From: Acidovorax sp. 1608163
GTDB taxonomy: Bacteria > Pseudomonadota > Gammaproteobacteria > Burkholderiales > Burkholderiaceae_C
Assembly (NCBI RefSeq): GCF_003669015.1
Contig: NZ_CP033069.1
Location: 1,801,001-1,865,000 of the forward strand
Direction of reading: 5' to 3'
Length of the DNA: 64,000 nt
Below, one piece after another: positions 20,151 to 28,992 of this stretch. The notes below the pieces were generated by a model. It did not search any database, had not been told where the DNA came from, and saw only the letters and a list, made by a program, of their open reading frames with translations. The position numbers were made by a program, and so were the translations under genes. Within the stretch, counting starts at the first letter, position 1; every line of letters begins with the position of its first letter.

Positions 20151-20217
20151 CATTGGCGAATCAACGGCTTACAGTGCATGAACGTGCACAGTCGTCCGTG
20201 TGCATCCAAGGGAAAGC

Positions 20218-20366
20218 GGGGGAACAGACGGGGGAACAAATCCGAAAAGTCGTAGACTGCGCCCAGTTGTTCCCCCGTTTCCCTATGGGGGATGCCGTTC
20301 CCCCACACCTGGAGCTGTTCCCCCATGTTGACCGATGCCCACTGCAAAAACGCGAGTTGTTCCCCC
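20218..20366. repeat. Cluster of six TGTTCCCCC / GGGGGAACA sites
   Basis: GGGGGAACA occurs at 20218 and 20230. Its complement occurs at 20268, 20297 (GTTCCCCC), 20316 and 20358. The copy at 20316 ends at the integrase ATG and the last lies inside the gene. Number, position and the matching pair at the other end of the element suggest arm-type binding sites of the integrase, possibly doubling as autoregulatory operators. Confidence 0.75.
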
Positions 20367-21568
20367 ACTTCCAAGCGTGAGCGGCTGGCTGATTCGGGTG
20401 GGCTGTATCTGGAGGTGAGCCCCACGGGGTCTAAGCGGTGGTTCTGGAAATACCGCATGGATGGGAAAGAGGGCCGCATGGCGCTGGGGAGTTACCCAGC
20501 CGTTGGGCTTACTGCCGCCCGCAAGGCCCGAGACGCCGCCAAACTGCAGAAAGCCGGCGGGGTCGATCCAGTGAAGGCCCGCAAAGTCGAAAAGCTCAAA
20601 GCGATCAACCCAGCGGGGGATACCTTCAAAGTTGTAGCCCTGGAGTGGTTCGGCAAACAGAAGCCTCAATGGAGTGACGCACACGCAGAGCGCTCATTGC
20701 GCCAATTCGAGCGCGACCTGTTCCCATGGCTGGGTGAAAGGCGTCTTGCTGAGATTGAACCCGTAGAGCTGCTGGCAACTCTGCGCAAGGTGGAGGAACG
20801 CGGTGCGGTAGAGACGGCAGACCGGGGCTTGATGCTGGCCCGCCAGGTGTGGCGCTACGGTGTGGCCACGGGCAGGGTGGGGCGCGACATTACGGGCGAC
20901 CTGAAGGGAGCGCTGTCTCCATATCGAGGCCGTCACTTTGCCGCCATCACCGACCCGGTGAAGCTGGGCGAACTGCTGCGGGCGATTGATGCGTACCGGG
21001 GCGGCCCCATCGTGCGTGCGGCTCTCAAGCTGGCCCCCTTCTGTTCCAGCGGCCAGGTGAGTTGCGCGGCGCGGCATGGGCTGAAATTGACCTGGATGCA
21101 GCGCTGTGGACAATCCCAGCGGTCCGCATGAAGCGCGGCAAGGATGGCAAGGAAAACGGGGATCCCCACTTGGTGCCCTTGTCTGCGCAGGCTGTGGCAG
21201 TTTTGCGCGATCTACACCCGCTGACGGTGCACAGTGCCATGGTGTTCCCTGGCGAGCGCAACCACGCCCGGCCTATCTCCGAAAACTCGGTGCGCACCGC
21301 TCTTATCACCATGGGTTACACGCCAGAGGTGCAGACCTGGCACGGTTTCAGGGCTACAGCCCGCACCATGCTGGCCGAGCGCCTGGACTGTGATCCGCTT
21401 GTGATTGAAGCGCAGCTAGCCCACGCTGTGAAGGATGCCAATGGGCGTGCATACAACCGCACTCAGTACCTTGCACACCGGGCGCGGATGATGCAGCAAT
21501 GGGCCGATTACCTGGACAAGCTACGCCAGGGGGCGGACGTGATACCGATGCCCCAGCGGGCCGCATGA
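20325..21568 (+). pseudogene. P4-type tyrosine integrase, one frameshift
   Basis: Site-specific recombinase of about 414 residues. The N-terminal DUF4102 arm-binding domain is seen in RERLADSGGLYLEVSPTGSK and MALGSYPAVGLTAARKARDA. A core-binding domain follows. The catalytic domain in the second frame has RMKRGKDGKENGDPHLVPLS, HGFRATARTML (His-x-x-Arg box) and a terminal Tyr in NRTQYLAHR. The reading frame breaks in the C5 run at 21034-21038; one more C restores the expected LAPLLFQRPGELRGAAWAEI. Either the gene is inactive or a base is missing from the assembly. The ATG at 20325 was chosen because MLTDAHCKNA matches the family start. Confidence 0.88.
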
Positions 21569-21589
21569 GCCCCCACCAGCACCAGACAC

Positions 21590-21611
21590 AAGGGCCGCGA
21601 GGCCCTTTTTT
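21590..21611 (+). terminator. Intrinsic terminator after the integrase
   Basis: GGGCC-GCGA-GGCCC followed by six T. The stem is short but GC-only, 22 bases after the integrase stop. Confidence 0.75.
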
Positions 21612-21665
21612 CATGGGCGCGGCATGGTGGTTTTCATTGCCTTCACCACCATTCCCGCAAAAACC

Positions 21666-21770
21666 GTGGGAACAGTGGGAACAAACACAAGGAACCCATT
21701 AACGGCGAGGGTTACCCGATGGTTGCGAGTGAGAACAAAGTGAGAACAAATTTGGAACAGAGTGAGAACA
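21666..21770 (+). repeat. Iteron-like repeats GTGGGAACA and GTGAGAACA
   Basis: Two head-to-tail GTGGGAACA units at 21666 and 21675 (9-bp period) are followed by GTGAGAACA at 21729, 21740 and 21762, with TTTGGAACA at 21751, giving an 11-bp period. Inverted copies of the 9-bp set lie after the primase/helicase gene at 28842 and 28904. They resemble the type I iterons bound by the P4 alpha protein in arrangement and partly in sequence (GGTGAACAG in P4). A role in replication is an inference. The rest of 21612-22037 holds no gene that I can support. Confidence 0.6.
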
Positions 21771-22037
21771 CTTCTACATAGTGAAAGAAATCACGCATAA
21801 AACCCCAGTTTTCCAGCGCTTGGCCCTAAGCCCTTGTTTCTAGTGCATTCATTGCCGAGCTTTTCGGCTGAGTCTTTACGGTTACGCATTTGGCAGAACA
21901 TCCTCGGAATTGGGCGCGCGAAGACTCTCCCTTGGCACGCCTTTTGGGCGACTAAAGCGTGCACAACTGCTATAAATTGGTGGTTATTAGTGTGTTGAAA
22001 TTTCTTCGTAATTTATATTATTTTTCTGATGGTGTGA

Positions 22038-22649
22038 TTAATTTTGAAGATCGCGAATTATTTTCTCTCGTAACGGGGAATCAGGTGAAAGACCAATGCG
22101 AATTTGCTCAACGGTTTGCATCGCTTTTTTTTGTTGTAGGCCATGATGTGAAGTTAGCTGTGATACAACATCAACTAGCAGGTTTTGGGTGGCAATGAAG
22201 GCACCTTCCCAATTTTTTACGTCGTTTATAGAGACGCCTTGGTGTTCCCGATTGCTGTATGGTGGAGGAACTAACCTAACCTTTGCTCCTTCCTTAAATC
22301 CACACGCGACAGTCCAATGCGCAAGCTTGTTGCGATTTTGTGTATTTGATTCAACTCTGGACTTTGCGCTCTCCCAGGCTTCCCAAATATGTTTAGCCTC
22401 CTCATCCAAATCCTCTAGTGCTGCTTTTAGAGCATTGTTGACCATGCGAACTTTTGAGCTAAAGCTATCGATAGTATCTAGCGCAGCATAAGGTATTCGC
22501 ATATCGCTAGAAAAACCTCCGCCTGATTGCATGATTGTTAAAACATGAATTACTCCAAAAATCTGATATATCTGAATTTCTACTCTGGTCCAATTAGAGA
22601 GTGCTGAGCCAACTGCTCTATACATGGAGTCAATATTTTCGTTGCTCAT
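22038..22649 (-). CDS. HEPN-like protein, low-GC cargo gene
   Basis: Helical protein of 203 residues with no signal peptide or membrane segment. Residues 105-112 read NRNKLAHW, an Arg-x4-His motif of the kind that forms the RNase active site in HEPN domains, set between long predicted helices. HEPN proteins are common as toxins and in phage defence, but the family here is not recognised and the motif alone does not prove nuclease activity. Base composition is clearly more AT-rich than all its neighbours, which marks it as imported cargo. It is divergent from the next gene, with no partner antitoxin obvious on its strand. Confidence 0.65.
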   Translation of the reverse strand: MSNENIDSMYRAVGSALSNWTRVEIQIYQIFGVIHVLTIMQSGGGFSSDMRIPYAALDTIDSFSSKVRMVNNALKAALEDLDEEAKHIWEAWESAKSRVESNTQNRNKLAHWTVACGFKEGAKVRLVPPPYSNREHQGVSINDVKNWEGAFIATQNLLVDVVSQLTSHHGLQQKKAMQTVEQIRIGLSPDSPLREKIIRDLQN

Positions 22650-22803
22650 GATAATGTCACCTGTTTTGATAATTTTCTCGTATTGAGCGCAAAGATGCGC
22701 TATTGCGAAATCTTCCGCCTTTCTGGATTCTAATTTTAAAAAAATTTGCTATCGGTGGTGCGGCTTGCCCCTCCCCTTTGTCCAAATTCAATTTTATTAA
22801 AAG

Positions 22804-22833
22804 TGATACCATGCTTAAGACTGCATGGTATCA
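22804..22833. promoter_or_regulatory. Perfect 11-bp inverted repeat, probable operator
   Basis: TGATACCATGC and GCATGGTATCA are separated by TTAAGACT. It lies in the AT-rich space between the HEPN-like gene and the divergent 426-residue gene, about 70 bp before the latter's ATG. It is a likely binding site for a dimeric regulator. Confidence 0.7.
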
Positions 22834-22904
22834 GTCAAAAAACTGCGGTTCCTAGATTGGAGCTATATGTTGTTAACACCCGCTTTTATTCATTAACGCC
22901 GTCA

Positions 22905-24185
22905 ATGAACAGTGATTCAACCAATCTACCCCTGTATCGCATAGAGCCCCCTCCAAGCTGGCAACCACGAAGCCCCGAGGGAGTGCTAAGTCTTGATATG
23001 GGTGAAGGCGATGAGGGGCGCTTAGCGCGCCTTGATGCTGTGGTTCAGTACCTAATGGAGCGAGAGGGATTACCGTGTTCTGTTGTGGTGGCAAAGGTAT
23101 GCGATGCATTGGATGAGTGCGGCGATGCCCTCCCGCTCTACTTGCTTCAGCAAGAGGGTTTTGCGGTGGCATTGCCTCGCAATGCTCTGTTTGGCGGGGT
23201 TGGCCTTCACGGTTATGACATTCGCCCGGCTACATGTGGCAGAAGGGGCGCTATTTCTGCTATGCGCAAGCATTGGGTGCAGCAGCCACAGTGCAGCGTG
23301 TATGAGGCCACAAATTTGGACTGCATAGCAGTGACCCTGCGCCATGCGTTTGAACTTTGGGGTTATGGCCGGGCCGATGTTCCCGCCCTGGCCCTGCCAG
23401 ACCCTGCGCAGATTGAGCCGGTTGGGGGATGGGATTCAAAGGGAAAGCATGGGTACATGGCCTTTAGCATAGGCAAGGCGGGGCGATTGGTTGGGTTGGC
23501 TGATCTGGTGCAATGGCTGATTGATACGCAAGAGGTGCCCTGCAGCATTGCGGTTGAAGATGTGTGCCAGAAGTTGCGGGCACCTGATGCAGCCAGTTGG
23601 CTTTACATAGTGAAACCCGGCGAGCTGGCCCGCCAGTTGACCAATGATGATGATTTTTCCTATCGGCCTGTCGTTATTGGGTACACACAAGAGAGCGCCC
23701 CCAAAAACTGCGGCCTAGCGGGCGCTTTGTTGCATATGCGTGAGTACTGGGCGGGCTCATCGTCCCCCATCGAATGTGACTACATTGGCTCACACACACT
23801 TGACCCATTGGCTATCCGTATGGATGTTGCGCATGGCCTTTGGGGCTGGGGCTCTGTCGTGAGTGTTGACACCTCTAAACCAGTTACTGCCACCGCGCCC
23901 GCTACCAAACTGGCAAGGGCTGACGTGAACGACTTCGCCAGCCTGTGCTGCTACTTTGCGCCCTATGCTGGCAAGGCACCCCACGAACGACCCAACTGGG
24001 ATGCTAAGTGGGTGGACTATGCGCGCGCCGAGGTGAAGGCTCATGACGCTACCTATGGGCGCGGTGGGTTGACGGCTGTTGGTCGTGCGCTGGGCATGAC
24101 CTATCAGCGAGTAAGTGAGTTGCTCAACAAGCATCCCGAGCCAAAAGCTGACCCTTTCAAAGGATTGGGTTCTAGGGCCGCATAA
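22905..24185 (+). CDS. Unrecognised two-domain-repeat protein with C-terminal helix-turn-helix
   Basis: Protein of 426 residues. It contains two copies of one domain of about 120 residues. Copy 1 (residues 38-154) has GRLARLDAVVQYLMEREGLP, CSVVVAKVCDAL and LRHAFELWGYG. Copy 2 (193-316) has GRLVGLADLVQWLIDTQEVP, CSIAVEDVCQKL and MDVAHGLWGWG. Residues 387-410 look like a helix-turn-helix (GGLTAVGRALGMTYQRVSEL). No enzyme motif is seen. I do not recognise the family. ATG 22905 was chosen because the upstream in-frame extension is compositionally unlike the protein; no clear ribosome-binding site precedes it. It may regulate element genes through the inverted repeat upstream. Confidence 0.8.
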   Translation: MNSDSTNLPLYRIEPPPSWQPRSPEGVLSLDMGEGDEGRLARLDAVVQYLMEREGLPCSVVVAKVCDALDECGDALPLYLLQQEGFAVALPRNALFGGVGLHGYDIRPATCGRRGAISAMRKHWVQQPQCSVYEATNLDCIAVTLRHAFELWGYGRADVPALALPDPAQIEPVGGWDSKGKHGYMAFSIGKAGRLVGLADLVQWLIDTQEVPCSIAVEDVCQKLRAPDAASWLYIVKPGELARQLTNDDDFSYRPVVIGYTQESAPKNCGLAGALLHMREYWAGSSSPIECDYIGSHTLDPLAIRMDVAHGLWGWGSVVSVDTSKPVTATAPATKLARADVNDFASLCCYFAPYAGKAPHERPNWDAKWVDYARAEVKAHDATYGRGGLTAVGRALGMTYQRVSELLNKHPEPKADPFKGLGSRAA

Positions 24186-24322
24186 CTCCATTGCTTGCCT
24201 TTCCCCTTCGGCCCGCGCTGTGCTGCGCGCAAGCCGAGAGGCTCGGTGCTCGTAACACCACAACCTTTAGCGGTAGCAGCCGCCACCGATAAGCGGGGTT
24301 TTGTCACGCCCAAATTCTCGAG

Positions 24323-24787
24323 ATGGTGCGTCTGCACAGCCCCGCCATAGTTTCGGGTGGGATGAGGCGAACGGCAACGCCGCCCCCCTCGCCTACAGGC
24401 GTGTTCCGAACATCCCGCCCACCTGCTGTCTTTCGTATGGCAAACGGTAGTTTTCCTTGGTTCACCTGTAGAAACCCAGACCATGAGCCGCGTTATCACT
24501 CTGGCCAGCCGCTGCACTGCACCCACAACCGCCCAAGCTGCTGGCCCAAAATGGTTATCTGCTATGCGGGGCCGAAGTACCTCCGTGCCGAATCGGCGCG
24601 GCGCATTGGTGCGCCGCTTGAGCAAAGCCAAGACTATCGGCAGCGGGCAGATTCGCGTGTGGGGCTGCAGAGCTTGGCCTTGCACCAAGCGGTCCTCTTT
24701 ACGGCGCAGGCTATCGAGCTAGCCGCACGCTCAAAGCGTTTGACAGGGGCTGCGATATGGGCGCAGCGACCACGCAATGCCCCGTAA
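24323..24787 (+). CDS. Doubtful ORF of 154 residues
   Basis: An open frame with composition rich in Arg, Pro and Cys (MVRLHSPAIVSGGMRRTATP start). Other long open frames overlap it on both strands (24483-24722 plus, 24104-24688 minus), and none stands out. The region between the repeat protein and the next small gene may encode a small element-specific protein or be non-coding. There is no recognisable family. Confidence 0.2.
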   Translation: MVRLHSPAIVSGGMRRTATPPPSPTGVFRTSRPPAVFRMANGSFPWFTCRNPDHEPRYHSGQPLHCTHNRPSCWPKMVICYAGPKYLRAESARRIGAPLEQSQDYRQRADSRVGLQSLALHQAVLFTAQAIELAARSKRLTGAAIWAQRPRNAP

Positions 24788-25026
24788 ATATGGCAGGCAG
24801 CAATGTGTTTGAGGTGCGGGCGAGCGTGCCCATTGCCGAGGTCATACAAGCGCTATCGCTGCTGATCGCCACGGCGCAGGCTTCGGCCCATGCGATTGCC
24901 TCCCATGCCGAGCGAGTGAATGAAACCCCTGGCGCTGCTTGGGCACCTGTGTGCCTGCTGGAACTGGCTGAAGACTTGCACGCAGCCATACAAGCGGGCT
25001 GCATTGATAAGCGCGCTATTGGCTGA
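24757..25026 (+). CDS. Small element protein, possibly DUF3077-like
   Basis: Protein of 89 residues, likely all-helical. The core FEVRASVPIAEVIQALSLLI followed by LLELAEDLHAAIQAG recalls the DUF3077 family of small proteins found in Pseudomonas and related mobile elements: a short N-terminal strand, then two helices. The match is by eye. A second in-frame ATG (MAGSNVF) would shorten it by 11 residues. Its function is unknown. Confidence 0.55.
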   Translation: MGAATTQCPVNMAGSNVFEVRASVPIAEVIQALSLLIATAQASAHAIASHAERVNETPGAAWAPVCLLELAEDLHAAIQAGCIDKRAIG

Positions 25027-25031
25027 TTCAA

Positions 25032-25122
25032 GCCTTGTGTCGCCTTGTGGTTCTGCGCATTTCGTTGGCTGTCGTGCCCTCTGAAGCGGCCTTGTGCGGA
25101 CGTACATAAGGCGACACAAGGC
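25032..25122. promoter_or_regulatory. Perfect 15-bp inverted repeat upstream of the AlpA-like gene
   Basis: GCCTTGTGTCGCCTT at 25032 and AAGGCGACACAAGGC at 25108 are exact complements 61 bp apart. CCTTGTG is further repeated at 25043 and 25090. The placement just before the alpA-primase operon suggests regulator or replication-protein sites. Confidence 0.6.
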
Positions 25123-25204
25123 CCCCACTCTTGGCCCAATTCATTCCATACCCGCTTGATCCATGTCGGATGTGCGGGGACTTCAATGGAAGGAAATCAT
25201 CTCA

Positions 25205-25426
25205 ATGCAAGTAGTCCACCAATCCCGCCCAGTTGTTCCACGTGATCGTCTGGTGCGTCTGCCTGAAGTCGAAGGAATGACAGGGTGCAAGAAATCCACT
25301 ATTTACCAAATGATTGCAGCGGGGCGCTTCCCCAAGCCCGTGCGCCTGTCTGCCCGACACGTTGCATGGGCAGAGACCGCAGTGCTGCAGTGGGTACAAG
25401 ACCGCATTGCAGAGGTGCAGCAATGA
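25205..25426 (+). CDS. alpA: AlpA-family phage-type transcriptional regulator
   Basis: Winged-helix/MerR-like DNA-binding protein of 73 residues. It has RLPEVEGMTGCKKSTIYQMI, AAGRFPKPVRLSARHVAWAE and VLQWVQDRIAE, the standard AlpA layout. Such proteins act as excisionase-like or early-gene activators in P4-type elements. AAGGAA lies upstream of the chosen ATG. It overlaps the next gene by 4 bp (ATGA), beginning a coupled three-gene operon. Confidence 0.9.
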   Translation: MQVVHQSRPVVPRDRLVRLPEVEGMTGCKKSTIYQMIAAGRFPKPVRLSARHVAWAETAVLQWVQDRIAEVQQ

Positions 25427-25725
25427 GCGCCCGCGCTGTGGATGACCACTCCATGAATCCGGAGCCGTTGGACTTCACCCCAGAGCAAGGCGAAGCGCTT
25501 TCTGTGGCGGATGTGGAGCGCTGCTTTAAGGCTACCGACTTTGCAGATAGGGCGCTTCATGCGGCTATCGATGCCGCTTGCAACTTGATGGAGCAAGTTT
25601 CACAAGAGTCCCGGCCCGCCCTTATTGCCGCCCACATGCAAGCCAGTGCGCTTACCTATCTTGCCGAGCGCCTGGCCTGGGCTCGTTTGCCCGCCAGTGC
25701 ACCAGAAAACACTAACGACGCATGA
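25423..25725 (+). CDS. Small element protein of unknown function
   Basis: Protein of 100 residues, acidic and helical (FADRALHAAIDAACNLMEQV). It sits by ATGA overlaps between the AlpA-like regulator and the primase/helicase, so it is certainly co-translated with them. No family recognised; there is no signal peptide or membrane segment. Position suggests a replication accessory or regulatory role, which is inference. Confidence 0.75.
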   Translation: MSARAVDDHSMNPEPLDFTPEQGEALSVADVERCFKATDFADRALHAAIDAACNLMEQVSQESRPALIAAHMQASALTYLAERLAWARLPASAPENTNDA

Positions 25726-28589
25726 CCGCCCATATCACCCCCGACCTGATCCGCGCAGCCCTGGCGCACATCCCAGCCAATGTTGCGCGTGAGGATTGGG
25801 CGCGGGTGGGCATGGCCATCAAAAGCGAGTTTCCCGACACCACCGGGCAAGACCTGTTTGAAGCCTGGAGCGCCACGGCAGACAAGCACGACGCACGGGC
25901 TACGCGCAGCACCTGGCGCAGCATCAAAGCGGGTGGGGGCGTAGGCATTGGCACGCTGCTGCACCTGGCCAAAGAACACGGCTTTGTGCTGCCCAAGCCC
26001 ACCGAAGCGCCCCAGCCCCCGAGCCCCGAAGTGCTGGCCCAGCGTGAGCGCGAGAAGGCAGAGCGCCAGCGGGCCGAGCAAGCCCAGCAAGAGGCCGCGC
26101 ACGCTGCTGCAGCGGCTGACGCGGTGGGCCAGTGGGATACAGCCAGCACCACGGGCCACAGCCCGTATTTGACCCGCAAGGGCGTGCACGCCCACGGTGT
26201 GCGCTTTGCCCCTGACGGCTGCTTGCTGGTGCCTGTGCGCGATGCTGCGGGCAAGCTGTGGAACCTGCAGCGCATAGCCCCAGAGCGTCCAGCCGATGGC
26301 ACCGACAAGCTGTTTTTGAAAGGCGGGCGCAAGTCGGGCCTGTGGCACTGGTGCGGTAACCCTGCGGGGGCTCTGTTGCTGCTGGTGGCCGAGGGCTACG
26401 CCACAGCCGCAAGCCTGCATGAAGCCACGGGCTACCCGGTGGCCGTGGCCTTTGATGCGGGCAACCTGGCCCACGTAACCAAGGCCCTGCGCCAGCAACA
26501 CCGCGCCGCGCTGCTGGTGGTGTGCGGCGACGATGACCGCGACACAGAAGCACGCACAGGCACCAACACCGGGCGCGTGAAGGCCGAGGCTGCAGCCCGT
26601 GCCGTGCGTGGCCTGGCCGTGTTCCCCGAGGGCCTGCCCGATGGCGGTAGCGACTTCAACGACATGCACCAGGCCCAAGGGCTGGATGGGGTGGGGGCTC
26701 TGGTAGGCCAGGCCATTGCAGCCCACCAAGCAGGGCAGGCACAGGCACTGCAGAGCCCCACCAGTACCACCCCTGCCGCTCATGAGCCCCCAGCCAACCC
26801 CACCGCAGAGGGCCGCGCCTTTGACCCGTTCACGGTGGACGATGCGGGCGTGTGGCATTCAGGCGTGGACAAAGAGGGCCAGCCCAAGCCGCCCATGTGG
26901 GTGTGCAGCCGCCTGGACGTGCAAGCCCTGACCCGTGACCAGGACGGCGCAGGCTGGGGCTATTTGTTGGCCTTTGCCGACCCGCTGGGCAAGCCCAAGC
27001 AATGGGCCATGCCTGCCCGCATGTTGTCGGGCGATGGGGGCGAATACCGCGCCGCGCTGCTCAATATGGGGCTGCGCATTGCCCCATCGCCCAGCGCCCG
27101 CAACCTGCTGACCCAGTACATCCAGACCCGCCAGCCCGGTGAGTTTGCAAGCTGCACTGACCGCATCGGCTGGCATGGTGTGGCCTTTGTGCTGCCCCAT
27201 GAAACCATCGGCGACGATGCCGAGCGCATCGTGTTCCAGTCTGAAAGCCAGATGGAAAACACCTTCCGCATCAAGCGCGATGCCTGCGACTGGCGCGACC
27301 GCATCGGGGCTCTGTGCGTGGGTAATTCCCGCCTGGTGTTTGCCGTGGCCAGCGCCTTCGCCGGGCCGCTGCTGCGCCCTGCTGGCATGGAAAGCGGGGG
27401 CTTTCACATTCGGGGCGATAGCTCCAGCGGCAAAACCACAGCCCTGCGCCTGGCTGCCAGCGTGTACGGTGGCCCCAGCTACATGCAGCGCTGGCGCACC
27501 ACCGACAACGCCTTAGAAGCCATCGCCGCGCAGCACTGCGATTCGCTGCTGATCCTGGACGAACTGGCGCAGGTAGAGGGCAAGGTGGCGGGGGAGTGCG
27601 CTTACATGCTGGCCAATGAGCAAAGCAAGGCCCGCGCTACCCGTAATGGCGCACCCCGTGCCCGCCTGTCCTGGCGCTTGCTGTTCCTGTCTGCGGGTGA
27701 GCTGGGATTGGCCGACCACATGGCCGAGGGCATGAAGCGCACCCGCACCGGGCAAGAGGTACGCATGGCCGACATTCCCGCCGATGCGGGCGCGGGCCTG
27801 GGTGCCTTTGAAAACCTGCACGGCTTTGCGGGTGGTGCTGCCTTCTCCAGCCACTTGACCCGAGAGGCGCAGGTATGCCACGGGGCGGCAGGCCATGCGT
27901 TCATTGAATGGGCCTGTGCCAATGCCGACACCCTGGCCAAGCGCACACGGGCGGCAGTGCAAGCCCTGGCGCGTGAGTGGGTGCCCCAAGCTGCATCGGG
28001 CCAGGTGGAGCGCGTAGCCGCCCGCTTTGCATTGGTGGGGGCTGCGGGGGCTCTGGCCACAGAAGCAGGGCTTACGGGCTGGCCAGTGGGCGAGAGTGAG
28101 CGGGCCGCACGCGCCTGCTTTGATGCCTGGCTGTCTGCCCGTGGTGGTGCTGGCAATGGTGAGGTGGTGTCCATGCTGCGGGCGGTGCGCCGCTTCCTGG
28201 AGACACACGGGGAAGGTCGATTCACTTGGTGGCACCGTGCATCGGATGACCACAACGCCAAGACGCTGCAGCGTGCGGGCTTTCGGCGCATGGTTGACCA
28301 GGACGGCAAGCCCATCAAGAGCGATGCCGAACACCAGCGGGAATATGGCGAGCGCATGGCCCCGGCTGATGGTGAGGCCGTGAGCGTCGAATACTTCCTA
28401 CTGCCCGAGGTGTTCCGGGCCGAGGTGTGCCAAGGCTTTGACTACCAGGCGGTTGCCCGTGTTCTGTTGGAGCATGGGGCTCTGCTGCCTGGCACTGGCC
28501 GGGCGTTTGATTGCAAGCAGCGTTTGCCTGGCCTGGGCGTGTCCAACTGCTACCGCATTACCCCCGCACTGTTCGCCTTGGACGTGTAG
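25722..28589 (+). CDS. DUF927/Toprim primase-helicase of the element
   Basis: Replication protein of 955 residues. A PriCT-2-like N-terminus (ALAHIPANVAREDWARVGMA) is followed by an Ala/Glu/Arg-rich coiled stretch and a Toprim primase domain (LLLVAEGYATAASLHEATGY, then VVCGDDDRDTEARTGTNTGR). The DUF927 helicase-like domain has Walker A in FHIRGDSSSGKTTALRLAAS and Walker B in LLILDELAQVEGKV. Proteins of this type combine priming and unwinding for integrative elements, as alpha does in P4. The gene is intact, in contrast to the integrase. Start by 4-bp overlap with the preceding gene. Confidence 0.9.
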   Translation: MTAHITPDLIRAALAHIPANVAREDWARVGMAIKSEFPDTTGQDLFEAWSATADKHDARATRSTWRSIKAGGGVGIGTLLHLAKEHGFVLPKPTEAPQPPSPEVLAQREREKAERQRAEQAQQEAAHAAAAADAVGQWDTASTTGHSPYLTRKGVHAHGVRFAPDGCLLVPVRDAAGKLWNLQRIAPERPADGTDKLFLKGGRKSGLWHWCGNPAGALLLLVAEGYATAASLHEATGYPVAVAFDAGNLAHVTKALRQQHRAALLVVCGDDDRDTEARTGTNTGRVKAEAAARAVRGLAVFPEGLPDGGSDFNDMHQAQGLDGVGALVGQAIAAHQAGQAQALQSPTSTTPAAHEPPANPTAEGRAFDPFTVDDAGVWHSGVDKEGQPKPPMWVCSRLDVQALTRDQDGAGWGYLLAFADPLGKPKQWAMPARMLSGDGGEYRAALLNMGLRIAPSPSARNLLTQYIQTRQPGEFASCTDRIGWHGVAFVLPHETIGDDAERIVFQSESQMENTFRIKRDACDWRDRIGALCVGNSRLVFAVASAFAGPLLRPAGMESGGFHIRGDSSSGKTTALRLAASVYGGPSYMQRWRTTDNALEAIAAQHCDSLLILDELAQVEGKVAGECAYMLANEQSKARATRNGAPRARLSWRLLFLSAGELGLADHMAEGMKRTRTGQEVRMADIPADAGAGLGAFENLHGFAGGAAFSSHLTREAQVCHGAAGHAFIEWACANADTLAKRTRAAVQALAREWVPQAASGQVERVAARFALVGAAGALATEAGLTGWPVGESERAARACFDAWLSARGGAGNGEVVSMLRAVRRFLETHGEGRFTWWHRASDDHNAKTLQRAGFRRMVDQDGKPIKSDAEHQREYGERMAPADGEAVSVEYFLLPEVFRAEVCQGFDYQAVARVLLEHGALLPGTGRAFDCKQRLPGLGVSNCYRITPALFALDV

Positions 28590-28841
28590 GGCGTCAACCA
28601 CCTGGCCAGGCCCGTGCATGCAGATGTGTGCACGGGCCATTGCATACCTGCGCCAAGCATTGGGCAGCGGTGCCGCCCGTGGGGGCGGGGCACGAAACCC
28701 CTTCGCGCTGAAAAATCAAGAAATGCACCAAAAGGTGCATCGGGGCCTTCGCTGATTTGAACGCTTGGGGCTCTGGTAGTCGGGCGCGTTGCGGGGTGCT
28801 GTGCCCGTAAATGTGCGAAAAATGCGGTTTTGCCTGAATTT

Positions 28842-28930
28842 TGTTCCCACTGTTCCCACTGCTCAAAAAGGAGTGGTAACGCGCTAAGCCCCTGTTTATG
28901 CGGTGTTCCCACTGTTCCCACTGTTACCAC
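28842..28930 (-). repeat. Iteron-like TGTTCCCAC repeats, right set
   Basis: TGTTCCCAC at 28842, 28851, 28904 and 28913, then TGTTACCAC at 28922, all in 9-bp periodicity within each group. These are the exact reverse complement of GTGGGAACA at 21666 and 21675, so the two sets face each other across the element's gene block. Confidence 0.75.
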
Positions 28931-28992
28931 GCAAAAAAGCGAGAGGGGGAAGGAATGCGCTCAAAGTGCGAAACAGGCGATGCACATTATTG

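Noticed and set aside
24104..24688. 194-codon minus-strand frame in the element
   Set aside because: It overlaps the end of the well-supported repeat protein and its translation is Arg/Cys/Pro-rich without any recognisable segment.
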